Source: Gamsiella multidivaricata (taxonomy: Eukaryota; Mortierellomycota; Mortierellomycetes; Mortierellales; Mortierellaceae). From it: a DNA stretch of 64,000 nucleotides. Under the pieces are notes generated by a model, which did no database searches, was not told the DNA's origin, and worked only from the letters and a program-made list of their open reading frames with translations. The stretch covers positions 62,001 to 126,000 of the forward strand of contig NW_026251732.1 in the NCBI RefSeq assembly GCF_025024155.1, given 5' to 3'. The position numbers and the translations under genes are program-made. Of this stretch, positions 46,060-56,034 are shown one piece after another; the stretch's first letter is position 1; the number at the start of each line of letters is the position of its first letter.

Positions 46060-46383
46060 CCATGCTACTTTGTAAGTGTCCAGAAAATACTGCCAGCTGC
46101 AGCTGCTGCATACCAGTTGGTCGTGAATGAACGGAATTCAAATGACCCTAGAAGGCGACGCGTTTTGTTTCAGCTAGGAACGTGTAACGGTTGGTGATTC
46201 AGGTTGTACGAAGCAATGCGAATACGAATCTCTTTATTTCATGCGAGGGTATTTGTGTGGATAGGTTAGAAAGTTGTGCAGTATTTGTCTCTATTGATAT
46301 CGCACTAGCTCAGTAATCACAATCGAAACAAGCGGCTAGATATTTAGTACTTTGTGTCTCCAGCACTGCTCTCATCATCTATT
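46060..46383. other. Intergenic spacer, no gene seen
   Basis: AT-rich. Just upstream (45,970-46,050) the motif TTCCTGCGGCAT and variants recur three times at about 35-45 bp spacing. Confidence 0.45.
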
Positions 46384-46737
46384 TTAATACACTCCTGAGG
46401 GGAGCGGTCCATTCAGATGAATCCTCGGCAGTGGTTTGTTTGGGAAGTTGTTCTCAAAGCACATAGTAACGAGCGCGGTAGCATCCCTCCAAATGGGGTT
46501 TGTTGCAGGCGTACGCGTCTCATAGTTGGTGGCCACCGTTTCGCGCGCTTCCAAGATTTCATACCAGTCATGCTGTGTCTCCTTCTGCTTATATTTGAAT
46601 ACTTCAAGAAGTCCGTTCATGCGCACGATGGTAAGGTATCGCATTCATTCCTCCGGTGTGTGAAGAATTTCGTAATCGAAATCATCCTCAACGGGGATGA
46701 GCTCGAGTACTTTGGGTGCAGGGGTCAGATATTGCAT
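46384..46737 (-). pseudogene. Orphan family B member 12, one in-frame TGA
   Basis: Family-like N-terminus from ATG 46737 (MQYLTPAPKVLELIPVEDDF) runs to TGA at about 46647-46645. The same frame continues at once with ATG and the conserved helix (MRYLTIVRMNGLLEVFKYKQ). It then gives the signature IWRDATALVTMCFENNFPNK and the tail GPLPSGVY, ending at 46384. Either the gene is interrupted as B4 is, or an 86-aa protein starts at the ATG after the stop, the same length as B11. Confidence 0.6.
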
Positions 46738-46839
46738 TTTAGGGTTTCTAATTGGGACAGCTTTTATGTGTGTACTGTAAAAGTGTGGCTGCTCTCGTGA
46801 CCAAACCTTGGCACGGTTGCTCTCTCTATCGGTTCCCAT

Positions 46840-47225
46840 TCGCCCATTTCCTTTATGCTTTCTCTTCTGAAGGTTATTCCCTACCGACGCGTCTCCTACG
46901 CGCTCGTTTAGAAATCATGACTATTCCTAGGAACCTAACGTCTCTTTATCGATAATTAAGTACCAACGCTGGTACTCAATACTTTATAGCGAGCTAGATA
47001 TCTTACATGCCTTGAAGAGATCTAGACACATCCTTTTTTATCTTTATTTTTCTATATAAGCTGGAGTGTGTCCTCCAAGAGTAGTTCCTCAGTCCTCCCA
47101 CCCGAATAAACATTCTTCATAAACACACTCACCTGCTTCCTCTGCCTCCCGCACACTCCAGCCCCTATGACCCGTAAGTCTTGTCAACTTACTCTTGATC
47201 TTGATTCATGACTATTGACTTACCT
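46840..47225. promoter_or_regulatory. TATA-containing leader with MTR-intron start, no clear gene
   Basis: CTATATAAGC at about 47053 is followed by a C-rich leader and the string CCTATGACCCGTAAGT at about 47165: a start codon, three codons and a perfect 5' splice site. After the matching CAG at about 47233 the frame soon stops. A similar start occurs at 49604. Confidence 0.35.
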
Positions 47226-47229
47226 TGAT

Positions 47230-47735
47230 CCAGATCCTGATCCTGACGACCCTTTTATTCCGACCGCGTCATAATGGCGTAACCCGTTATTCCAGTCGTC
47301 GTTCGAGGCAGTTCTGCGAAAGAAGGCATGGGATCAGTCGGCCATATCCCAGGGCAGCGCTCGCGTTCACTCTCTCTGACGGTGTGTACAGCTCAGTGAC
47401 GACTGGGGGAGCGATCTGCTCATCCCGCTCTGGAGGATCCTGGTCAAGGATCGCTGAATCCAGGACCTCATGAAGCGTGGATCGCATAATCGATTTGAAA
47501 TCATCGCATTGGATAAGGGTTGCAAGGGCGTTAGGGGTAGAGGAAGGCGAAGAGGACATACGTGATAGTCTACTGCTTTAGGTGCGAATGAGTGTTCCGC
47601 GCGAACGAAAAGAAGATGCAGGTCCAGTAGGACTCCGACCGAGATCAAAAGTTCATTTTAGTTTATTTTATGGAGGTTTCGAGCAATCTATAATAAAAGA
47701 AGATTACACATATGGAGTCCTCTGGATAATTTCAT
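47230..47735 (-). mobile_element. Truncated second DIRS element (terminal repeat plus gag start)
   Basis: The end at about 47690-47735 (AATAAAAGAAGATTACACATATGG, then GTCCTCTGGATAAT) is a diverged copy of the DIRS right terminal repeat at 29500-29548. Inward, a minus-strand gag-like frame begins at 47559 (MSSSPSSTPNALATLIQCDD) and breaks up by about 47290. All RT, RNase H and recombinase sequence is missing. Confidence 0.6.
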
Positions 47736-48562
47736 GGAAGCGCGCGTCCAAAGTCATCATTTCCTAGTATAAGAGCATGTTGCCCCCATTTGTTTATTCG
47801 TTGATTTGTATCTTTCTCCATTCCCTACCTTTCTCTTCCTCATCCTTCTGTCCATAATCCTGTTCCTCGCTTCCGCCGTCGTGACCTTTAGAAGCCTTGT
47901 TGAATTATCAGCGAGCTTCAGCTCATCAGCGTGGGAGGTACATTGAATCGCAGTTTTTCTGTTCATTGATTGTTCGCGAGCAAGGAATGCATCAAGGTGC
48001 GCGTTGTCTGCTCTCTCTCTTTCTCTCTCTTTCTTGCTCGTGGTCATTCTGCAATCGTTCCGCCACAGCAACACGCAATTCTGCTTTATACTCATTATCA
48101 AGTTGTTTCCATGATCTCATGGATGACTGCACTTCATATTGCTAGCTCTTGTCCCTCCTTCCCTATGTACCTATTTTTTGTATTGGCTAAATCAGTCCGG
48201 TTAGCCCAATGTGCGCAACACGCCTGGATTGCCCCGCCTCTCCATCGCGATCCTCGGTCACTGCTTTATTTACCTCACTTGGTCGTCTTTCCACCATTGC
48301 CTTTTTCGCCCACTCCGTCTCGAGTCTTGACATACACAGCCTCTTCTTAATTATTCCATCATCCGTCCTGTCCTCTGTTCATTCTGTCTTCCGTTCTTCT
48401 GATCGTCTGGTCTTCAGGTCCTTCTGGTCTTCAGGTCCTTCTGCGCTTCGTTCTTCTGGCGCCCTGATCATCCTTTCCTCCGTTCTGCTCCTCTGGTCCT
48501 TCGTTCATCCGCTCGTACACTCAATTTGCACTATAAACACATTGCTATTCGAGATCCAATGT

Positions 48563-49516
48563 ATGCTCATGGGCTATTTGAATGTGGCCAGTGCAGTAAA
48601 AGTAACGGCGGTATCCAAACGGGCAAGAAACGCTGTCATGAATATGACCGGTGCCTCGACGGCTGATCTGAGCGAGCTTCCGTCTGCTGTCAGGGATAGG
48701 CTCGATATCTGCGCACTGTCGGACAGCACCATTCGCATCTTCCAGCGATACATAGCATTGAATGCAAGCGGTACCAATATCGCCACGGAAGGCGTTATGC
48801 GACTAATCGAGCACGACATCACCACGATCACTCTCCACTCTTGCTACAACATCGACATCAGAGCTCTTCTCGAAGCGCTGCGTGACTTTGAGTCCAGCAA
48901 TCCACATGTGGACATATTGCTATACACTAAGCGCACTCAGATCGCCATGTGGATGGTTCACAGGCAAGGCATATCGCCATCCAGCAGCCGTGTGCACATC
49001 TATCAGGAGATAGCGCCAGGCAGACAGTACGATCTCGTGGCCAGCAAGATGTATGAACAGGGGATACCTCGTCCTTGCCATGTGTGCGCTAGCCCTACCA
49101 AATATAGATTCCGTTCCGGGCAACTTTCAGCAAGACTGGGCTGGTGTGATGAATACTGCCTCCCTACATGCAAGAACTGTGATGTAACGCACTGTAGATT
49201 TGCTACGCATGCCCATGTGTGTTGATCCGACTGTGTTAAGCGGTATCAGTGCTCACGATGTGGTGCCTGCGCTACGGCTGGGCACAATTTCTCTACATAT
49301 TCCGGCGTCAAAGTGGCATGCTGCCAGGTATGCGATGTGCCTATGTGTTTCCAGTGCCTTTGTTTGGTGGAGGGGTGCGCGTGGTGTGGAATGGGGATGT
49401 GCGTAAACTGCACGCCGCAACATACTGCCGCCATCTGCGAGGCAGTAGTGGGTTTACGTCGACGAGACCAGTACATACTATTTTACCCGCCTTCACGCCA
49501 ACTGCGACCAGTGTGA
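48563..49516 (+). pseudogene. Cysteine-rich (RING/zinc-ribbon-like) protein gene, one in-frame TGA
   Basis: Start taken at ATG 48563 (MLMGYLNVASAVKVTAVSKR); the open frame further upstream is pyrimidine-rich and probably leader. Residues 1-160 are mixed alpha/beta with no match. From about residue 170 there are many Cys pairs: CHVCASPTKYRF, GWCDEYCLPTCKNCDVTHC, HAHVC. TGA at 49223-49225 interrupts. The same frame continues CVKRYQCSRCGACATAG, ACCQVCDVPMCFQCLCL and GMCVNC to the stop at 49516. The spacing suggests several zinc-binding modules. Restoring reading past TGA would give about 317 codons. Function unknown. Confidence 0.55.
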
Positions 49517-49603
49517 ACGCACATCATACCTGCTCACTCTTTACTTTCATGACAGCTCCCGCGAGCTGGTTTTTCTCCAGCGCATCTTTTCTTCAAATAA
49601 ATA

Positions 49604-49967
49604 CCTCTTCGCACTGTTGCTCCTATGACACGTAACTCTTATCAGATTGGTATTGTCTTGCTCGTGTTTAAGCTTCTTCCTGGCCGTGGTTCTGGCAGCA
49701 CTCCGCTTCGATCTGCATACAATAGTGCAGCCGTATGCCCTTCGAGGCGTCCGGGCCCCAACATTGCATCGTGGTAAGACGACAGCTGGGCGGAGGACAA
49801 GTCCTATGCCTCGGTTGACCTACTTCGGAGACAATACCCGCGGCAACTATCCTAGTGATCTGCGTATGCCCTGTGGTATATTGACCAGAGAACTTTATCA
49901 AAGCAGAATAAACCAATTCAGGGCCAATGGCTCCAACCAGCCGTCATATGTACTCTATAACAGATAA
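49604..49967 (+). other. Possible short gene with MTR first exon, unresolved
   Basis: CCTATGACACGTAACT at about 49601 copies the start-plus-splice pattern seen at 47165. A CAG acceptor near 49708 leads to TPLRSAYNSAAVCPSRRPG and a stop. A separate protein-like frame follows to 49967 (MPRLTYFGDNTRGNYPSDLR). No model joins them cleanly. Confidence 0.25.
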
Positions 49968-50014
49968 TGTGACAAATATGTCAGATGGCCCCCTTCTTCA
50001 AGAATGTGGCATCA

Positions 50015-50110
50015 ATGCGATGCAAAAAAGAGGCATCGAACTCCACTCAGTGCGATGCAAAAAAGAGGCGTCCAACTCTATTCATTGCGATGCAAAAGAA
50101 GGTGTCCGTT
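50015..50110. repeat. Degenerate direct repeats, about 36-bp period
   Basis: Three copies of GCGATGCAAAAAAGAGGC followed by CATCGAACTC-like sequence, with increasing divergence. Confidence 0.7.
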
Positions 50111-50342
50111 GCCATTACACAGTGAGCTTAAGAGTGTGTAATGTAGCCCATGCAACTTCAAGTTGACCTACAAGTAAGAATATTGCGGGGGGTCGCTTTA
50201 TGGGAGATGACAATCATTATCAATTTCTTCATCTCGACCTTTTTTCTTGTTAAGCGGCCATGCCTTTCATCTGTTCTCTTTTTCCTTACGCACTTCGACT
50301 TGTTCTCTCTACTTCTTTCTCTCTCTTCCACTCAACGCCGAG

Positions 50343-50500
50343 TCAACATTGTGAGACCCCTCACTTTGGCACAAACACAGCAGTGATCTTGTCCACAAAC
50401 ATAAGCACAGCAGTGATCTTGCCCACAAACTATACCCTAGAAATTTCTCAACATTGTGAGCCCTCTCACTTTGACACAAATACAGCAGTGACCTTGTCCT
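50343..50500. repeat. Direct repeats of about 48 bp
   Basis: AACATTGTGAGNCCNCTCAC and the following CACAAANACAGCAGTGA occur at 50345-50391 and 50450-50498. A partial third copy of the second half (CACAGCAGTGATCTTG) lies between. Confidence 0.75.
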
Positions 50501-50949
50501 CTGATACAATACTCGCCTTCCAAGTCGGATGTGATATACGATCCTAGAGAGTTGATCCTGAGACCGGCCACAGCTGTAGGATTTGTTGACAGGCTCACAA
50601 TATTGATGCTATAATGAGGCTCAAGATACGGTCGGGAATCCAAATATGCATCTGAGGTAAATAAGTGGTCAGTTGAGTCTGGAATGGACCCGATTAGTTC
50701 TTGATGGAGAGTAAGGAATTCGCTTCTGGGTTGACTCTTGGGAGATCACAAAAAAAATTGCTTCTCAATGATCGATATTTGCAACAACATTCGTCGCTTG
50801 AGCAGAACACAGGGTACGAATGGAAGACTTTGCGGCAGGCAGGCAAGGCGCGATATGTACCAATTGTGCCATGTGCAGAGCGTCTAACTGGGCAAGTCAT
50901 GTGCGCATGAGCTGATTCCTAGTATTCGCCCGGGTTAAAGGCCATCAAA

Positions 50950-52036
50950 ATATAATCAGAGTCGTTCTTTATGGGTGAGTTGACCGGTCAACTCATTTTA
51001 ACCCTTAATAATGTTCACTCAAATGACGCCCTGGGGAGAAGTATAGTTCAGGATGCTTGTACAGTTCCATGAGTTTGTGAACAGACGAGTCTGGAGTGGA
51101 GCCAGGGCGCCCAGCATGCATCGAAAAATCTGGCCATCGACATCACAAACAACCTGCATATTGATGGAATATTTACCTCAAATAAATAAAAACATATGAG
51201 CATTGAAATCCCTTGTAATCATGAGCCTGCATAGCATCAATACAGCACCTTTTCTTCCGGTCAAGGAAATGGTCGCCGTGAAGGGTTGGCTTCTCAGAAA
51301 GAGGAATGGTAGTCCCATCAATGGATCCAATACAATCAGGAAACCTCCTTGCGCATTACATAGCCTAGTTCCTCCTTGCGCTCTTCGTCCGGCCATCTTA
51401 TCCACTGTGGTGTAAGTGATACCAATGCTGTGATCACTCGGCTTGTGTACAATGAACCAATTCCCTGCCCTATGCCGAAGTCCTTTGCCAGTTCGTTCAC
51501 TCTGGTTCTGCTTCCATAATTCCAAAACGATGGAGGGCGATAGCAAGTTGCCATCCAGGATGCATTTGCTGGTGGTTTGAGTTGTTGAGGAATACAGGAT
51601 GATCCTCTATCAGTGCTATAGCTGCTGCCAGCCCCTGTCGGATTGTCCTGAACCGAGCTCGAAACTGATCGTCCCGAAGGTTGGGGAACATGGTGGAGTA
51701 GAAGCAATCATCGCGCAGCAGATATTCCCCTCTACCAAGATCTCGCGAATCCAAAATCAAGTGAAGTAGAGTAATAATATCTTCCTCCAATGTCCTGTCC
51801 CCATTTATAATAGCGTAAGCCAACCATATCTCCAGGTCCTTGATGTGTTCTTGGCATTCGAAATCCGAGGCATGACAGTAGAATGGTTTACCTTGGATTG
51901 ATGGATTGATGACGGACCGTTTGACCTGAATTCCAAAAGCGGAAAACGTGCAATTCTGAACGGCACGTTTCGTTTGCCCTGAATTTCTAAATGTGGGACG
52001 TACGCAACCTCCATACGTGTAGCTTATGAGAATCAA
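50950..52036 (-). pseudogene. Harbinger/PIF-like DDE transposase pseudogene 1
   Basis: The frame from 52036 includes an N-terminal region with EDIITLLHLILDSRDLGRGE and DDQFRARFRTIRQGLAAAI, then GWQLAIALHRFG. The frame then changes: NELAKDFGIGQGIGSLYTSR (helix-turn-helix-like), IRWPDEERKEELG. A further change gives the first DDE block CIGSIDGTTIPLSEKP and HFLDRKKRCCIDAMQAHDYK. Another gives PGSTPDSSVHKLMELYKHPE near 51080. At least three frame changes mean no active enzyme. The family is DDE_Tnp_4, the plant/fungal Harbinger type. Confidence 0.7.
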
Positions 52037-52136
52037 AACGAGGCAAACGAGCCATCCAAACGGGCAAATTTGAATGGTACGTCCCGTTTTCGCTACATTT
52101 TCCTTTCAAGGCAGTCCAGACACCTTCCATATTGGG

Positions 52137-52166
52137 GAAACGGGGCCACTCCAAGGCCCGTTTCCG
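52137..52166. repeat. Short imperfect inverted repeat (hairpin)
   Basis: GGAAACGGGGCC and GGCCCGTTTCC flank a six-to-seven-base loop. It lies just outside the transposase relic start and could be part of a terminal inverted repeat, but no partner was found at the other end. Confidence 0.4.
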
Positions 52167-52521
52167 GCTACAGGACCTTGCTTTTACAGAAACTTGGATG
52201 TTATTTTTCTGATATACCCCGTTTCTCTTGCAGCCATGGTACGACTTAAGTACGAGAAGGAATGGCAAGTTCACTCGCAAGCGGGACTTTTCATAGCCTC
52301 CACTATCCCCAGTCGTCGATATGATCTAAGGTAGAGAACTATATAGCCCTCTCAAACGGCGTTGATCCTGGCTCTCTTGCGTTCCATCACCACTATTATA
52401 TAGCGAACAACTTACTAGCCGAGCTGGCGCTCTCTTTCAAGCGCTGATATATTGACTGGCCCCTTACGTACAATGTCGAGAGACGTGATGTGACCATGTA
52501 GTTGGAGGGAGCAAACGCCAT

Positions 52522-52827
52522 ATGGTCTTCCTTTGCCCACCGAAACGCGTCGCATGGACATCATACCTGTCAACCTTCACTAGACAGCCTGCTTGTACCG
52601 ACGAGGACCTCTGTTCAATACTTGAGCTGTCTCTGCCACGCACCACCATCCAGCAAGAGTTCCGCCGCTTCATTAACCTGCCTCAGTTGGTGGCATGCGG
52701 GGCCAGAGCCGTGTGGGATATGCATTATGCTTTTGTGTTGAATGATAGCCCTATCAACAGTGCTGGTGTGGCGCGACCTATGCGCACCAACGCGCTTCGG
52801 ATAGTAGCACAGCACCAACTCCGCTAA
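52522..52827 (+). other. Open frame of 101 codons, unrecognised
   Basis: Protein-like composition (LPRTTIQQEFRRFINLPQLV, ACGARAVWDMHYAFVLND), ending just before an A-run at 52828. It may be a fragment of a transposon-borne gene. No family recognised. Confidence 0.25.
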
Positions 52828-52925
52828 AAAAAAAAATCCTCATACACCTGACATAGACTCCATATACATGGCTTTTCAGTATTATTCACCGCCTAGACCA
52901 CAATAAAGTTCCTGGCTCAAAAAAA

Positions 52926-53840
52926 AAAAAAAGTTGGAGGGATTCAGCGGGCGGCAGTGCAGAGCATTCTTGCGGATGTCGGGCTCCAGCTTCTTGAAGC
53001 TTTTGCGTATGGTTTTTGAGCATGCCGCCTTTAAGAATAACAGCTATAGGAAGCAAGAAGAGGTTGCAGTCCAACTGGCCATCACACTCGACCGGCTTAG
53101 CACTATGGCAATGGTATGGGATTGACGCGGCTAGGAGAATCCTGGAATAGAAGCGAGGGATCCTGCCACAATTCCGTAGGAACGATTTCTGGCCTGGCCC
53201 ACTCCAGCGCAACGGCGCGCACATTCAGCCAAGATGGCACAAAGGAACTTCGAGGGCTGTGTTGACTTTGTGGATAGAGCGACGGTCCCTCTAGAACAAC
53301 GTCCGGCGCACTTTGGCGATTTTTTCTTTGGTCACAATGGCCAACACTCAAATGGTGTGCGACGATGACCGTAAATTTCTCTAATTCTTCCTCGGATACT
53401 CAGGTAAGTAGTATTCGCCAACAGGCTTAGATGCATTGACAACAGTGATACGACTAACGATAGTCATTATGTCTCAATTGAAGGTCGGTGTCATGACCAC
53501 CATGTATTCTGCAAGCTCGGCCTTTGGAATCGTTCAGATGAGTATTTCATTCCTGGGAAGTACCTCATTGCCGACTCAGCCTACCCAATCTCGACCGTTA
53601 CAGTACCCCCGTTCAAGGATAATAGTCTCACTAAAGACCAGCGCGACCTCAACACCTGCATTGCTCATGTTCAAGCGTGTATTGAGCACTGTATTGGAAT
53701 GCTCAATTGCGAGATTCGCCTGTTCGTATTCGGACCCAAACATATCATGCCGACATCAAGAAAGCCTTGAACTGGATTCAGCTTTGCGCCAACTTCTTGA
53801 TCTAGCAAAGAATGTCGTTGTGCCCAAAGCTGTATAGCCT
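52926..53840 (+). pseudogene. Harbinger/PIF-like DDE transposase pseudogene 2
   Basis: Reads on the plus strand, opposite to copy 1. Order: FLRMSGSSFLKLLRMVFEHA, then QLAITLDRLS and, after a frame change, GNGMGLTRLGE. Next is the first DDE block in another frame, NFEGCVDFVDRATVPLEQRP (Asp kept, context degraded). Beyond about 53405 comes a segment with a GCHDHHVF-like turn, EYFIPGKYLIADSAYP (second Asp) and IAHVQACIEHCIGMLNCEIR (Glu). Several stops and shifts make it inactive. Its sequence differs clearly from copy 1, so it is a separate element. Confidence 0.68.
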
Positions 53841-53968
53841 TGAACTTGACGAATCACCATGTGGGGTTGATCCATTAGAAGAGACTTATCACCAATTGGC
53901 TGGAGGGCGCTTCCGAGAAGTCATGACCAGAGAGCTTATTGCGGATCGCGTTCCTCGAGGAATAAACC

Positions 53969-54580
53969 CTACCTTGACTTTATTGCATGCTTCTTGTGAA
54001 GTGAGGCGACACGCGAAGATCTTCGTTGAGGTCTTTGTGAAGCTTTGGACGATAGCGTGGTTTTGATGTCACTTTTGGTTGCAGTAGTAATAATGGGATG
54101 AGCTTGAGGCGTGTCCTGGTTGGTGACTGGTGGCATACGTTTAAGTTGAGCTTCGATTATCTGCGACATAGCCATCAGGCGCAGCTGCTCATTCCTGGCC
54201 TCTGCCAGTTTCCGTGTTTCCTTGACCAACATACAGCCTACAAGCATAGCTTCCGTACTGGTGGTAAACTTTGGCTGGCGAGGTCGCTTGGAAGCTCTTT
54301 CAGAGTCGTCATCGGAACTGGTCACAGACGTGGGGCTTTCGGTCGAATTCTCGTCCGCCTTCCTCTTGCCAGGGCGTACTTCAGTTGTTTCTACTCCTAC
54401 GAATCGCTCTGCCATATCAAAGAGCGCCACCGTCTCGCTTGAGCCGTCTTTGGTAACGATGAATCCCAGACGATCAATGTTGTAGGGGGTCACCTTCGAC
54501 GAAGTGTCTGATTGGACGAGTGAATGTCGCCGACCTTGATCCAAGATTGTTTCCTGATGTTTAGTAGTACGTATTGGATT
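53969..54580 (-). CDS. Nuclear-type basic/acidic protein, probably last exon of the Myb-like gene
   Basis: A continuous minus-strand frame beginning within KHQETILDQGRRHSLVQSDT and running to the stop at 53969. It contains FIVTKDGSSETVALFDMAER, an acidic Ser patch with KRPRQPKF, then a helical stretch (EAMLVGCMLVKETRKLAEAR). The tail is basic and ends RRSSRVASLHKKHAIKSR. No ATG is obvious at the 5' side, so it is best seen as a downstream exon of the gene starting at 56034. It overlaps the 3' end of transposase relic 2 on the other strand. Confidence 0.45.
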   Translation of the reverse strand, partial: NPIRTTKHQETILDQGRRHSLVQSDTSSKVTPYNIDRLGFIVTKDGSSETVALFDMAERFVGVETTEVRPGKRKADENSTESPTSVTSSDDDSERASKRPRQPKFTTSTEAMLVGCMLVKETRKLAEARNEQLRLMAMSQIIEAQLKRMPPVTNQDTPQAHPIITTATKSDIKTTLSSKASQRPQRRSSRVASLHKKHAIKSR

Positions 54581-54989
54581 TAGTGGCAATGCTTCATAAC
54601 ATTCACCTCTCAAACGCGCGGGATGAAGCACAGAAAGGTACCTGCTCTTGTTGCTATTCCTGCAGTAGCTGTATGTTACTTTTATTCAGCGATAAAGAAC
54701 AACCTGCGCTGCTGTTGTTCGTGCGATTACTGTTCGAGATGGGGTTCGCTGCTTGTTTGGATTTTGATGTCGGTGTGTTACTATTCAATAATCTGGTGTC
54801 TGAAAGGCGTTTGGTTCTTCCTCGCGAGGAGATAGCCACAGTCGAGATCCTATTTACTATTGTTGCGCTCATGGATGCCTTGTGATGGGATGAGAGGAGA
54901 GTACAGGGCGTAGGCAAAGGTTAAGAAAGAGAGGAGAGAGCTACTCAAAGAATCAAAAAATCGTCTGGCCATGATCTCGGTCTACATGC

Positions 54990-56034
54990 ATCTCGACACC
55001 CTCTGCTCCCCCATAGAAGCATCATGCATCCTCATATGTGCCTCTTCTCTCTTTGCTTGTTGATCGGGAGCGGGAGTCCTAAGCGCCCCATCGGCTTCTA
55101 AACCCTCACAGTATCTCTTTTCCTGGACCGATCTCACCGTGCTCACGTCCGCCAGCGCCTTGGCCAGAGACGAGCGGTCAGAAGTAGGTGTCACGCAGGT
55201 GTCGTCGCTCACAGGGTCGGTGCCCGGGCCCGATTGGCTGCGATGTTGATCAATACGCTGGCCTGAGCGCGCCTGAGCAACGGCACGAAATGAGACAGTA
55301 ACGCGAGGGGATGATGGAAGTGAGGCAGGCTTGTCGTCTATGTCTGGCAATTCCAAATACTGTTCATTACGAATAACTTGTCGAGAGACCAGCTATCTGT
55401 TCCTCCTCTTCGTCTCTCACCAACGCCCGCACTTCCTCCCACTTTTCATCTGAAGCGCGCAAATGAGAAGGAGGGGTAGGAGGGTAGGAGTACGGCGAGC
55501 AGGGACAGCCTTGTCCTTGCCCTTATTCCTGCTTAAAAGCAATAGAGAAAAGATTTATAGGAATATGGAATAAGTCAGAGTGAGTATAAACAATCACGAA
55601 GTGCTGTGTACCTCGCCATTGAAGGAAGACCACCAACTTCGTGAACGTCGGCGTCTTAGCGAGGATGTTGTCCAATGGATTCTCTCTTGCCTCTTTTCGC
55701 GAAGAGTCTGGATATCGCTGTGCACATCATCGCCAGTTGACCTCTTGCCTGGTTGATTTTTGCGACGCTTATCGACCATCGTTTTCCACCGCTTCCGGAC
55801 CGAAACCCATGAAATTTTCTCCGGGTCGAAGCCTCCTTGAAGCAAAGGCTCGCTGATAAATCTCGGCCTCAAGTCGTCCGCCATTTTGGTGAACGCCATC
55901 TGATTTGTTACGCACTTAGTCTGACCGTGGTCGAAGAGCAGGCGGTGGTTGTTATAATCTTCAGTCCACTCGACCATGGCTCCTAGCTGAGCGTCGGTGA
56001 AGCGAGAGCCAATGATGGAATCATTGGGGGGCAT
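54990..56034 (-). CDS. Myb/SANT-like DNA-binding protein, upstream exons
   Basis: Start ATG 56034 (MPPNDSIIGSRFTDAQLGAM). Residues 11-90 look like a Myb/SANT-like trihelix: FTDAQLGAMVEWTEDYNNHR, then ISWVSVRKRWKTMVDKRRKN. Tryptophan spacing resembles the Myb-like proteins encoded by Harbinger/PIF transposons, which bind element ends. Further exon-like pieces on the same strand are DEKWEEVRALVRDEEEEQIAG (about 55450-55390) and YLELPDIDDKPASLPSS onward (55360 to about 54990). Exact joins are uncertain. Together with 53969-54580 this is probably one gene, perhaps carried with the transposases. Confidence 0.5.

Noticed and set aside
48209..48562. 5' extension of the cysteine-rich gene frame
   Set aside because: Pyrimidine-rich DNA giving Ser/Leu/Phe repeats; looks like leader, with a TATA-like CTATAAAC near 48530.
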